In this document: positions 1 through 10,193 of the stretch, one piece after another
Position numbering within the stretch: the first letter of the stretch is position 1
How the letters are laid out: every line of letters starts with the position of its first letter
From: Mesostigma viride
Taxonomy: Eukaryota; Streptophyta; Mesostigmatophyceae; Mesostigmatales; Mesostigmataceae
Assembly (NCBI GenBank): GCA_009746045.1
Contig: RPFO01000401.1
Span: 20,001-84,000 of the forward strand
DNA: 64,000 nucleotides
Direction of reading: 5' to 3'
Notes under the pieces: generated by a model
Database searches by the model: none
What the model saw: only the letters and a program-made list of their open reading frames with translations
Told to the model about the DNA's origin: nothing
Position numbers and translations under genes: made by a program

Positions 1-480
1 CGGATCCATTGCTCTCAGCCCACAACCGCACTAACCTGCGTAAATAGGATTCTAACATATTTAAGGTGTGCATGTACACCATCCTTCCATTGATAAGTGT
101 ATAGTACATTATTGTGCCCCAATATACAATAATACTGAACATTATTGTGCAGTGTATTGTACAGTATTCTACAGTTGCATCACTTCGTATTATGTTTCAC
201 TATACTATAATCATGATTCCGCGCGCACCAGCAGGAACATGTCGTCGGGCAGCTTGTCAGTAAACGACAGCCAATTGACGCCAACAGCGAGCGCAGAGTG
301 CTTTTAATACTACGATAGCAACGATGACTTTTAGTTCTACTGTAGTGCTTAAAGTACCACTAATTCATTAATTACTTAAGAACATACCTCCGTGGGGAGG
401 ATATGTAACACATATCCCTGAGAAGGGACATATGTTTTTTAATACATTCTAGGCGACAACCTGCAGGTGGTGGGTGAAAA
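1..480. other. No supported gene at left edge
   Basis: AT-rich sequence with no convincing exon. A minus-strand stretch at about 305-220 is open and reads FTDKLPDDMFLLVRAE before a stop, but it does not match the next M1 segment and has no clear splice signals, so it is not called. Confidence 0.4.
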
Positions 481-690
481 CTGCCACCTACTCGGTACCA
501 CAATACTAGAGTAATAAGGGACGTACCAACGTTTGTGCATCCAATAGGGGGATGACATACTCAATACAAGTACTCGTACAGTAATAAGGGACGTACCAGC
601 GGTTGTGTACCAGCGGTTGTGCATCCACTAGGGGGATGACATACTCAATACAAGTACTCGTACAGTAATACGGGACGCACCAGCGGGAAA
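480..690. repeat. Tandem repeat of the M1 exon 4 donor region (3 copies, about 70-84 bp)
   Basis: On the minus strand the real donor CGCTG|GTGCGTCCC (681/680) is followed by two further copies of donor plus intron start: CGCTG|GTACGTCCC ending at 597 and CGTTG|GTACGTCCC ending at 527. Each continues with TTATTACT and, in the first two, the same downstream intron sequence. Confidence 0.85.
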
Positions 691-907
691 GGGATGCCGA
701 ACAGCTTGTTGAAGAACGAGAGCACCTTGCAGGCGACGCCCAGCGCAAACCGTCCCTGCTCCACCTTGCCAGGTGTCGTGTACACGTTGATCTCCACACC
801 GGCATCCGTCACGTCGGTGATGCGTTCGAGCTCACCGATGACAAACGCCAGCAAGTATGATGACATGATGGGGGTGGGCGCAAAGGAGACGCGCTGCAGG
901 CCGCCAT
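681..907 (-). CDS. M1 aminopeptidase exon 4
   Basis: Acceptor TCAG|ATGGCGG at 908, donor CTG|GTGCGT at 680. Completes the split codon of exon 3 and encodes DGGLQRVSFAPTPIMSSY, LLAFVIGELE, VYTTPGKVEQGRFAL and FNKLFGIPFPL. Both ends have partial duplicate copies in the adjacent introns (see findings). Confidence 0.93.
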
Positions 908-3900
908 CTGAGGCCAACATAGAAGGCGGCAGGGGCAGGGGCAGGGGCAGGGGCAGGGGCAGGGGTGCTAGGGTGAGTGGAGCCATGACGGATGCTAGAG
1001 GATAGAAGGAAGACATGATGGGGGTGGGCGAAAAGGACACGCGCTGCAGGCCGCCATCTGGCAAAGGGATGAGGGGGACCCTGGCAAGGTACGTCCATCA
1101 TGAAGGTAAGAATCGCTACATCATCCACCATCACGTCCACCACTAGGAGTCACGTCACATTAGGAAATGTTTGCCATGACTCACGACATCAGCCGTGGAT
1201 GGGCGCGGGCGCCAAAGAAATGTGATCAAGGCTTTTTCATCTCGAGCATGGCTCCTTAAAAACTAAAAAAAACACCAGAAGATAAAATAGGGTCCAGCTG
1301 GGGCAGGGGCAGGGGCGTTAGGGTGAATGGAGCGATGGCGAATGGTAGTAAAGAAATTTGGGGGGAGGGCCCTAGGAACTGGCTTTCTGTCCACCACACG
1401 CACACGGCAGACGTACATGATGTGCAAAAGAATACAATAGACGATGGGCAACAAACTAGCTTCATCCGTTCCTAGTTAATACTAGATGAATAGATGAATA
1501 GATGAATAGCGCGTACCGGCCGGCTTGGTGTCCACGACGGGCATGTTGCAGAGGCAGGTGAGGTGCGCGGGCGCCACCAGCGTGACGTGGTAAACGGCCT
1601 TGTAGGCCGGCTCGTCCCAGCAGGGCAGGCACTGGCGGGCGTCGATGGCCTCAAACTGGGTGGTGGCCAGGTACTTGGCCACGCCCCCTGGGTCCTTGTA
1701 GGCCGCGCGGTAGACGCCCGTCATCGTGTCGGTGACCTGGTGGTTGGTTGGTCAAGGGGACGACCGTCACAGGCTGGATTAGTGGTTGTTAGGAGGATGA
1801 GCATTTGTGAGGAGGATTAGCATGTGTGAGGAGGATTAGCATTTGTTACGAGGATTTGCATTTGTTAGGAGGATTAGTATTTGTGAGGAAGATTAGTATT
1901 TGTTGTCGGAGAATGAGGGGGGGGGGGGGGGGGGTATGGGAACAAAGCGGCAGGCGAAAAGGGGGATGGAACACGCCAGTCATGGTGTCGGTGACATGAT
2001 CTGGGAATATTTAATTTATGTCGGGGCGGGGGGGAAGGAGGAAGGGTAAAAGGCAGGGGCTGATCAAGGACAGGAGGAGCTCTCTTTAAGTCGATGACCT
2101 GGTGAATGAAGTCCATGACGTGGTGTTTGAAGTAGATGACCTTATTTATTTATGTTATTGTTGTACCTATAAGCATGTGGGTGGGTGGGAAGGGGGGGGG
2201 AGGGGGGACAGGAAGGGCAGGGGAAAGGGGGCAAGGCATACGGCCATCATTATGTCCATGACCAGATTTATATTACTTTTTCTTGGGGAGGGGGGGGGGG
2301 GGCCGAAGAGGCTGGAGAGGGCGGGAGAAGTGCCGCAAGGTAGAGGAAAAGGTACCGGCCTGCCAGGCATGGAGGAGTTGGGGAGATACTTAAGTGAGGG
2401 ACTTGAGGAGGAGAGTTGAAAGGGAGAACCTAGGTGGGGGGTACGGGGGGCATGGGGACTGAGAATTCGAGGAGATGGTGAACAGTTAGGGTTCAGGGGA
2501 AAAGGATGGAAGCTTAGGGCTTGGGGAGATGGTGAACAGTTAGGGTTTAGGGGGAAAGGATGGAAGCTTAGGGCTTGGGGAGATGGTGAACAGTTAGGGT
2601 TTAGGGGAAAAGGATGGAAGCTTAGGGCTTGGGGAGATGGTGAACAGTTAGGGTTCAGGGGAAAAGGTTTAGGGTTTGGGGTTTAAGGAGACGGTGAGCA
2701 AGGAAAAGGAGTCTTGTCTTTGAGGGATGGTGTTGTCTTTGAGGGATGGCACACAAAAAAGAAAAGTGGCTCAAATAGCCGGGACAGGAACCAGGGGAGC
2801 TAAACGGGGTGGGCCAACCAGCGAAGAAGAAGGGAAACGTCTTGTGGGGATAGTGAAACAAAAGAAGAAGGGAAACGTCTTGTGGGGATAGTGAAACAAA
2901 AGAAGAAGGGAACCGTCTTGTGGGGATAGTGAAACAAAAGAAGAAGGGAAACGTCTTGTGGGGGTAGTGAAACAAAAGAAGAAGGGAAACGTCTTGTGGG
3001 GGTAGTGAAACAAAAGAAGAAGGGAAACGTCTTGTGGGGGTAGTGAAACAAAAGAAGAAGGGAAACGTCTTGTGGGGATAGTGAAACAAAAGAAGAAGGG
3101 AAACGTCTTGTGGGGGTAGTGAAACAAAAGAAGAAGGGAAACGTCTTGTGGGGGTAGTGAAACAAAAGAAGAAGGGAAACGTCTTGTGGGGATAGTGAAA
3201 CAAAAGAAGAAGGGAGACGTCTTGTGGGGATAGTGAAACAAAAGAAGAAGGGAAACGTCTTGTGGGGGTAGTGAAACAAAAGAAGAAGGGAAACGTCTTG
3301 TGGGGGTAGTGAAACAAAAGAAGAAGGGAAACGTCTTGTGGGGGTAGTGAAACAAAAGAAGAAGGGAAACGTCTTGTGGGGGTAGTGAAACAAAAGAAGA
3401 AGGGAAACGTCTTGTGGGGGTAGTGAAACAAAAGAAGAAGGGAAACGTCTTGTGGGGATAGTGAAACAAAAGAAGAAGGGAAACGTCTTGTGGGGATAGT
3501 GAAACAAAAGAAGAAGGGAAACGTCTTGTGGGGGTAGTGAAACAAAAGAAGAAGGGAAACGTCTTGTGGGGGTAGTGAAACAAAAGAAGAAGGGAAACGT
3601 CTTGTGGGGGTAGTGAAACAAAAGAAGAAGGGAAACGTCTTGTGGGGATAGTGAAACAAAAGAAGAAGGGAAACGTCTTGTGGGGGTAGTGAAACAAAAG
3701 AAGAAGGGAAAAGTCTTGTGGGGATGGTGAAACAAAAGAAGAAGGGAAACGTCTTGTGGGGGTAGTGAAACAAAAGAAGAAGGGAAACGTCTTGTGGGGG
3801 TAGTGAAACAAAAGAAGAAGGGAAACGTCTTGTGGGGGTAGTGAAACAAAAGAAGAAGGGAAACGTCTTGTGGGGGTAGTGAAACAAAAGAAGAAGGGAA

Positions 3901-5976
3901 ACGTCTTGTGGGGGTAGTGAAACAAAAGAAGAAGGGAAACGTCTTGTGGGGGTAGTGAAACAAAAGAAGAAGGGAACCGTCTTGTGGGGATGGTGAAACA
4001 AAAGAAGAAGGGAAACGTCTTGTGGGGATAGTGAAACAAAAGAAGAAGGGAAACGTCTTGTGGGGATGGTGAAACAAAAGAAGAAGGGAAACGTCTTGTG
4101 GGGGTAGTGAAACAAAAGAAGAAGGGAACCGTCTTGTGGGGATGGTGAAACAAAAGAAGAAGGGAAACGTCTTGTGGGGATAGTGAAACAAAAGAAGAAG
4201 GGAAACGTCTTGTGGGGGTAGTGAAACAAAAGAAGAAGGGAAACGTCTTGTGGGGATGGTGAAACAAAAGAAGAAGGGAAACGTCTTGTGGGGATAGTGA
4301 AACAAAAGAAGAAGGGAAACGTCTTGTGGGGGTAGTGAAACAAAAGAAGAAGGGAAACGTCTTGTGGGGATAGTGAAACAAAAGAAGAAGGGAAACGTCT
4401 TGTGGGGGTAGTGAAACAAAAGAAGAAGGGAACCGTCTTGTGGGGGTAGTGAAACAAAAGAAGAAGGGAAACGTCTTGTGGGGATAGTGAAACAAAAGAA
4501 GAAGGGAAACGTCTTGTGGGGATAGTGAAACAAAAGAAGAAGGGAAACGTCTTGTGGGGATAGTGAAACACGTCGAGGTCGCATCATTCGCGTGTGTCTG
4601 TGTGCGTGCGTGTGCGTGGTAAGGGAGGGTGGGGTGGGATGGTGGTGGGTGGGTTGCAGTAGAATGGTAGGCAAAAGAATATAAATTCAAAAGAAGACAG
4701 AAGAGGCCCATGCAGGAGGGAATGGGCTCTGACACATGCCTGCCCTCCATGCGGTTGGCAGGCCTATTTGGTTATAGCCAGTAAGCGAGGGCGTACGTGC
4801 AATCGTATATGCGAGCGGCTTTACTTAAATGTTTGTAAGTAAATGTAAGTAATGTTAATAGTTTGTAAGTACTTCTAATTCTTTAGTAGGCGGAGTGGGA
4901 GAAACCCAAATATTGAAGCATACCCGATACTATAACAGACAACCCATATCTAAGTGAAAACCCTGCTTGCACGACCAAGTCCAGAATGGGCCATCCACAG
5001 AGGCTGTGTGATTTTTCTTTTTTCGCGTGACTGCAGGGTTGCTGAGTTGCGCATGACAGCAGACATGCAATCACAGGGCCTGCTTGGGCAGCAGCTAAGT
5101 TTGGAAATGGCATGGGCAGGGCGAAATAGGGAACAGCAGAGTGGGATCGAAAAGAATAGAGGGGACAGGCATGTTTGTGGAGAAGATTTGTTACTACGGA
5201 ACTAATAACATGGGGCCTCACCGGATGACCCAGCATGAATATCTTGTAATCATTGTGATCGCCTCATTGTGATTTTCTGAGCTGCACCTATTAGGCTTAC
5301 CACGCCCGAGTACTCCACGTGCATCGTTGCAGTCCCCTGCACGTGCTCACATGTACAACCAATTTTCAAACAAAGGAGTTTGAGAGCAGCACCCAGTTTA
5401 GCAGCCAGAACTCACGACAGCAGAGATGCACAACACAGAGAAAGCGAAGATTTAGAGCTGCCAAAATCAAACGTGGGAAAAGATGCAGAAGCTGCTAACC
5501 TCGAGCAACAGAGCATCCCCGAACAGCAATTTCGCGGTCTGTGTCTTCTCGTCGACTTGAACAGAGGGGAAGACGGAGTTGCCGTCGCGGAAAGAGATAG
5601 TCGCCCCTGCATTTTCTACCTCGACGCTATGATAGGTCAACCCTGCAGAGTGGAACGTCAGCTCCCGACATTGCTCCAAAACATCCAGTTCAATCGTCAC
5701 TCTCGCCCGGAACGTAAACGTGGTCATGTCCGGCTGCAGTTCAAGTACATATTTCTTGGGCAGGGCCACTCTGGGAAGCAAAACCGAGGAAGCCATTCTC
5801 GGTAGATCTACTGGAGCAGCTGCAGGAGGACGGCCCGAGTGCTGCAGGCTTTGTATCCAGCCGGGAGATACGCGGAATGGCTGCAAGCCTCTCCGCGAGT
5901 GCAGTGCCCAACCGAGTAAGCAACACAAGTATGCCACAAAACAACAATGGAGCCCAAAAAACACGTGTCTTCGCAT
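681..5976 (-). CDS. M1 zinc aminopeptidase, N-terminal part (puromycin-sensitive/APM1 type), four exons, 3' part outside window
   Basis: Four exons on the minus strand join with agreeing phases: 5976-5500, 5336-5301, 1736-1517 and 907-681. Together they follow the N-terminal beta domain of M1 aminopeptidases: the LPKKYVLELQPDMTTFTF start, the short GTATMHVEYSGV strand, then TMTGVYRAAYKD, YLATTQFEAIDAR, CWDEPAYKA and NMPV, then PTPIMSSYLLAFVIGELE and FGIPFPL. The family removes N-terminal residues from peptides using zinc bound by HEXXH plus E. The GAMEN and HEXXH exons would lie to the left of the window, so catalysis cannot be checked. The first ATG (5976) would add a hydrophobic segment (FGLHCCFVAYLCCLLGWAL); an internal ATG at 5796 gives the usual soluble start. 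Introns are satellite-rich and contain partial copies of exon boundaries. Family assignment is firm; the subfamily is inferred. Confidence 0.9.
915..1062. repeat. Duplicate of M1 exon 4 acceptor side plus (GGGGCA)n
   Basis: Bases 1010-1057 repeat the first 48 nt of exon 4 (860-907) with few changes, including an AG directly before it. A (GGGGCA)n tract at about 930-966 lies between. Minus-strand reading stays open through both copies. Confidence 0.85.
1517..1736 (-). CDS. M1 aminopeptidase exon 3
   Basis: Acceptor CAG|GTCACC at 1737, donor CCG|GTACGC at 1516. Encodes VTDTMTGVYRAAYKD, YLATTQFEAIDARQCLPCWDEP and LVAPAHLTCLCNMPVV, diagnostic of M1 peptidases. Ends phase 1. Confidence 0.93.
1915..2330. 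repeat. G-rich, homopolymer-rich intron stretch
   Basis: Several G runs of 10 or more (about 1917-1934, 2287-2301) and GGGAGGGG-type sequence in the M1 intron. No exon was seen. Confidence 0.6.
1968..2002. repeat. Partial copy of M1 exon 3 acceptor side
   Basis: The minus strand reads CACCGACACCATGACTGGCG, nearly the first codons of exon 3 (VTDTMTG), about 240 bp upstream inside the intron. An AG precedes it. Confidence 0.65.
2470..2690. repeat. About 57-bp tandem repeat with TTTAGGG-like motifs
   Basis: About four units contain GGAGATGGTGAACAG followed by TTAGGGTTTAGGG or TTAGGGTTCAGGG, then AAGGATGGAAGCTTAGGGCT. The embedded motif resembles the plant/algal telomere repeat but is part of a longer unit in an intron. 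Confidence 0.85.
2822..4570. repeat. 38-bp minisatellite, about 46 copies
   Basis: Unit AGTGAAACAAAAGAAGAAGG then GAAACGTCTTGTGGGGAT, with single-base variants (GGGGGT, AACCGT, AAAAGT). It fills most of the M1 intron between exons 2 and 3. Because 38 is not a multiple of 3 and no frame of the minus strand has a stop, three overlapping long ORFs appear; they are artefacts. Confidence 0.97.
5301..5336 (-). CDS. M1 aminopeptidase exon 2 (12 codons)
   Basis: A 36-nt exon between acceptor CAG (5338-5337) and donor GTAAGC (5300). It encodes GTATMHVEYSGV, exactly the short strand expected between exon 1 and the TMTGVYR block of M1 enzymes. Phase 0 at both ends. Too short for ORF scanning. Confidence 0.85.
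5500..5976 (-). CDS. M1 aminopeptidase exon 1
   Basis: Open from ATG 5976, ending GAG|GTTAGC (donor at 5499-5498), phase 0. Residues after the internal ATG at 5796 match the M1 start (LPKKYVLELQPDM). Upstream of it lies a hydrophobic stretch that could be a signal-anchor or simply 5' leader; the start choice is open. Confidence 0.85.
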
Positions 5977-6109
5977 CAATCCATCGCTGCCTGGTGCCGA
6001 TGCAATTGCGGTCAGGGGCGGTGGCTAGCAGTTGCAACCAGATAATTATTTAGCCGGGGATCTTGAGTTAGTTTTGACGTGGCGTTACGAGGACGACACG
6101 AGTCGCTAC

Positions 6110-6640
6110 TAGGGTTGGGTCGGTTACCGGGGAGTAACCGAGGGGTCGGTTACCGAAACCTGTTACCGGTAGTACCGATACCGGTAACGGACGGCCTCCC
6201 CGGTAACCGGTTCCGGTACCGAAGGCCATCCTCGGTAACCGAGGCACTCGGTTACCGCTCAGTTACCGTTACCTCGGCGCCGCGCCAAGTGCCAACAGCC
6301 AGCCCGGCAAGGATTTCGTCAAGTCTTTCAGACAGCAACACGGTAACGGTCGGTGACCGGTAACCGATGGTAATCGGTAGCGGTAACCGATGGTAACGAG
6401 TACTACTAGCCTCTAGCAGCACACTAGCACTGGTTCGGCATGGCTTTGGGTACCGGTACCGGTAACCCGGCCGACGGTAACCGGTACCGGTACCGATTGC
6501 CTCGCCCGGTAGCCCGGCTAGACCGGTCACTATACCGGTAGTCATCATAGCCGACTGAGGGCAAGCCGTGACTGAGTACCGGTTCAGGTACCGATGGGCT
6601 AAAACCGGCCGGTAACCGACCCAATGACCCCGCCTAGTCG
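6110..6640. repeat. CGGTAACCG/CGGTACCG palindromic tract
   Basis: Dense short palindromes built on GGTAACC, GGTTACC and GGTACC over about 530 bp, immediately upstream of the M1 gene. Both strands give ORFs rich in RYR/GYR, explained by the repeat. No exon was seen. Confidence 0.8.
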
Positions 6641-7150
6641 CTACAACATCCAGCTTCAATCAACTATGTCCATCATCGCGTTGCCATACAATCATACATG
6701 ATCATCGCGAACCGCCGCCGGCGGGCAAACTGAACGGCTGAATCCCGCCCGCTCGCCCCGCCACCAGCCCACCGCCCGTCACCGATCGACCCGGACATCA
6801 CCCGGCCGCGAACCTCCTGGAAGATGACTCGGCCTTGATGTTAGACAGTGGACACCAAGGAACTGAAGGCAGTAAAGGCACTCGATCATGTTCAATTTAC
6901 AGGATATATGCAGACTATACGATTCGGCCTGTTCAGTAGTTGCACTGATTTGAATAGGCCAGAATTTGCCATGTCAATGACCGCCGGCTCATTTCAGATG
7001 TGTCCTGCCCGTCCGTCACTACTCACTGCCGGACTACACCAACGCCAACTCGGAGGTAATGACGGTCCAATGTACACTTGTTTCGTACCACGGCATGATT
7101 CATAGTCGTGTAACGAGATTGCAGCGTGCGCAGAAGCATGAGATTATGTA
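6641..7150. other. Intergenic, nothing recognised
   Basis: Mixed-composition sequence between the palindromic tract and the first SINE. No homology block or splice pair was seen. Confidence 0.4.
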
Positions 7151-7154
7151 CAAT

Positions 7155-7412
7155 AGAATGATTTATCTAGTACCAAATCCGAAAGGCTTGCATCACTCCC
7201 CGGAAAGGAGAACTTTTGCGGATGATTGTAGGTGTAAGTTGGCGATGCCCTAGGATCCGGAGACGTCCGTCCTATAGTCAGCGATCGAAAGTTGGTGCGA
7301 GAGGTCCCCAGTTCGATTCCGGTCGGATTCATTTGCAAATCGCGTTTTCCGCGTTTTCCGCGGACCGGCACTGAACGCAAATGGTTTTCACCTTTGCGGC
7401 GTGCCAAATCAA
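7155..7412 (+). mobile_element. tRNA-headed SINE-like repeat, copy 1
   Basis: Shares with the copies near 47.4 kb and 48.2 kb: a 5' part (ACCAAATCCGAAAGGCTTGC), a middle part with a pol III B-box-like AGTTCGATTCC (7312-7322) behind GGTGCGAGAGGTCC, and a 3' part (TTTTCCGCGTTTTCCGCGG ... ACTGAACGCAAA ... TTTTCACCTTTGCGG). Dispersed copies in both orientations, short length and an internal B box suggest a tRNA-derived SINE; the RNA end is not folded or proven. Confidence 0.7.
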
Positions 7413-8812
7413 AATCAGAATAGAATCCTTTGTCAGTCATTGCAAGCAACTCATGAATAAATTTCATGAGGCCGCCAGCTTACAAATTTGCCGATTTGGA
7501 AACGTGGAACTAAGGTTGATTAGTCGGTGTGTGCAGCCCCAGCCCCCCCCCCCCCCCGATGACATTTCATGTGATAGTTGATGTCCGGGTATAACGAGCT
7601 GTTAAAATCCAGCGAATCGGTCAGTTCGAATGTTGATGTCTACACAACAACCCATACAACTAGTCTTGGACGCATGGCTGTCCAACGTCATGTAAGGACT
7701 GAAGTAGTCGTCTGAGCTAGAGGAAAGGCGCAAAGACCGCGGAAGCCGCGTGGGGACGACCAGCCACGGTGAGTCGTATATACGATCGACAGACAAATCG
7801 TCTCATTAAGGTTTTAACCCTTCGTCGGGAGACCACCCGACCTGTCGGGTGGTTTGACAAACGGTCAAATTTCGCGCCGCGCCGTGAGCGCCGCGCCACT
7901 TGTGACGGAGGACAGTTGTCCGGTGGGTCCGGGGACACTTAGGGACGAGGGTGATGCATAGGTTTGGGGGTAATATTCGCCATAGCCTGGTAATTACAAC
8001 GTGCATTGAGCAGGTATCACGTGACTTTGGCGGGAAATTTTCACTCGCGCGCGCGCGTAACTAGATATGGCTGCCAGCATGCCGTTCTCACGGAAATTTT
8101 GCGTGTCGAGGCTAGAAACGGTTCGGAATTTCGCTCAGAATGACTTTGCGTGATTTTCGTAGGTCAGGCATGGCCAAACTTGTAGGATTGGGAAAATTCA
8201 GGTAGGAAAATACTGCCTTCTGGGTCCTCAGTGCCAGATGAGTAATCGCTTATCATATTTCCATTTTATCCTCGTGGCCGGGCAGTCTGCGCCAGCCCAA
8301 GCATCCAGATTTGGTACCGGATGTCCGCTGATGCGTTTGCTGGGAATGCGGACGCGTTGATAGGTAATATTTGAACGGAGCATCAACCTTGTAATCATAA
8401 AGGATGCATGCATGATGCGGCTATGGCGACCTATGCCTGTAAAGCAATGGTATGTGTGAGATATGAGGGTCCCGGCCAGTGGAATCCGGGCAGGACGTGA
8501 ACGAGCCAGGTATGGCAACGTGTTTGCGTGTCCTTTGCAGCGGAATACGTCTCCCATGCATTATATTTGACGAGCTTTTTAGTGCACCTTTCAGCAAGCC
8601 TCCATGCCTGCTGTAAAGAGGGGTATTAGCCCTGAAAGTGACCAGTTTATGGCATTTCTTTGGAGCATATCATGTCGTTAATGCAGGTAGGCAACATGTT
8701 TGTATTCCAGCACCTTTGGCAATCTTTTATAGCTTGCTATAATGCATTCTTGTATTGCATGTCTTAGATGGCTGTTTACGCGCGCGTAACCCACACACAT
8801 ATATGAGGATTC
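7413..8812. other. Intergenic, nothing recognised
   Basis: Contains a C run (about 7545-7556) and short CG dinucleotide runs (about 8047-8058). ORFs are below 110 codons with no recognisable family. Confidence 0.4.
7832..7853. other. Perfect 10-bp inverted repeat
   Basis: ACCACCCGAC and GTCGGGTGGT separated by two bases, a strong small hairpin in otherwise unassigned sequence. Confidence 0.6.
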
Positions 8813-8890
8813 ATTTGCAGATCGCGTTTTCCGCGTTTTCCGCGGCCCGGCACTGAACGCAAAGGTTTTCACCTTTGCGGAGTGCCTGAT
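8812..8890 (+). mobile_element. SINE-like repeat, 3' fragment
   Basis: GGATTCATTTGCAGATCGCG through TTTTCACCTTTGCGG matches the 3' half of the SINE at 7155-7412; the tRNA-like half is missing. Confidence 0.75.
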
Positions 8891-9839
8891 CAGAATATGA
8901 GCACCTTATATAGGTCTAATGGGTTATCCGGGTGGTCTGACCCAAGGAAAGCACCATTGGACTATCCAACTAAGTTGTCCAATGTTGTTGTTGAGGTTCC
9001 ATACCCTCCCTGGGAAGTTAGGTGGGGGTTCACTTTTCCTTGGGGAAAAAAGATCGTCTTTTGTCCAAGTTTGACTGGAGCTATCATCCAAATGCTTCGA
9101 TAAACCCGTGGTATTATTGCATATTCTGAAAGCCCTCGAAGTGTAGATACTCCTAGCATCTTGGTTGGGGGCATTTGGAGTTGTGGCCTGTGAGTTATAA
9201 TTTTTCTCATTTTCAGGGGTCTGAAAGTGCCAAAAATGGTCCTCCCGACGAGGGTTAAGTGAGACAACTAATATACCCTGAAGCAATTCAGAGCCAAAAT
9301 ACCAAATCAATTGTGCACACCATTTTGTACATAAATAACTGTTTTGCCATAGCTCAACACGTACTAGTTACGCACAGAGCAATATGATGCCCTTCATAAG
9401 ACAAGACCAACTTGGATTACAATACATACCAACTTGAAGGTCTGCTGCACCTTGGTGCGCAGTGTAGATACTAAGTGAGACATCTGTTTACATCTCATGA
9501 ATCACACGTTTCCTTGTACGCTGCCTATACTGCCTGCCAAAAAAAATCCCCCCCCCCCCCCCCCCCTCCCATGTGCAGGGTAGTCTGAGAATTCCTATCT
9601 ATTAGTATCTTATTTGAGCATACCTAATTGTCCCATCTATGCTATCGAACACCGAGTCACATCTCCCCCAATAATGATCACCTCCAAAGCCAAGAACAAC
9701 TGGCATGCAATGGTGCAGGTCACAGGCCGTCGGCCCGCACACAAAACAGGCCAGCTTTTGTAACTTTTCCCCGCTTAGCATCATTGTCCATGGAGAATTT
9801 ACGCTAAGTGCTCCGTGGACACGGTAGCTTCATTTCCAG
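8891..9839. other. Intergenic, nothing recognised
   Basis: Includes a poly-C run (about 9548-9567). No exon or mobile-element signature was seen. This is the downstream flank of the minus-strand gene ending at 9840. Confidence 0.4.
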
Positions 9840-10193
9840 CTAGCTGTCGGGAGCGGCCTTCTTCTTGGCTTCCGCAGAAGGCTCCGCAGTGGGTGCCGCC
9901 TTGGCACTCGCCTCCGTGGGTGCCGGTGCCAATGCTGATGCTGTCGCCGCCCCAGTCGCCTTGCTCGCCTCCTCAAACACGCCCTTGATGCGGCCGAAGG
10001 ATGCCTCAATCTCAGCCACCGGCATGCCCGGCATGACCACCGCCAGCAGGCTGGCCACCGCCGCCTCCTGCGCCTGCGTGAGCGCGTACTTGTCGAGCGG
10101 GGGCGGCCCCAGGTAGCGAACCAAGGCCTCCACCATCACGTCCAGCCGCTTGCTATCAGAGAGGGTTTGGCTGCGCTTCTTGACCGAGTCTTT
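9840..10193 (-). CDS. Unidentified gene, terminal exon (117 codons plus stop)
   Basis: Acceptor CTTGCAG|AAAGACTCG, stop TAG at 9842-9840. Encodes a charged helical region then a low-complexity Ala-rich C-terminus. Confidence 0.75.
   Translation of the reverse strand, partial: KDSVKKRSQTLSDSKRLDVMVEALVRYLGPPPLDKYALTQAQEAAVASLLAVVMPGMPVAEIEASFGRIKGVFEEASKATGAATASALAPAPTEASAKAAPTAEPSAEAKKKAAPDS

Noticed and set aside
220-305. Minus-strand open stretch reading FTDKLPDDMFLLVRAE
   Set aside because: Does not match the next expected M1 segment, splice ends unclear; could be chance or part of another gene off the left edge.
2655-4750. Three ORFs of 624-659 codons on the minus strand
   Set aside because: They are the three frames of the 38-bp minisatellite; no start context or domain, and the region lies in an intron.
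7255-7335. A functional tRNA gene
   Set aside because: Only the B box is good; the stems do not pair well and the sequence is dispersed with a common tail, so a SINE head is more likely.
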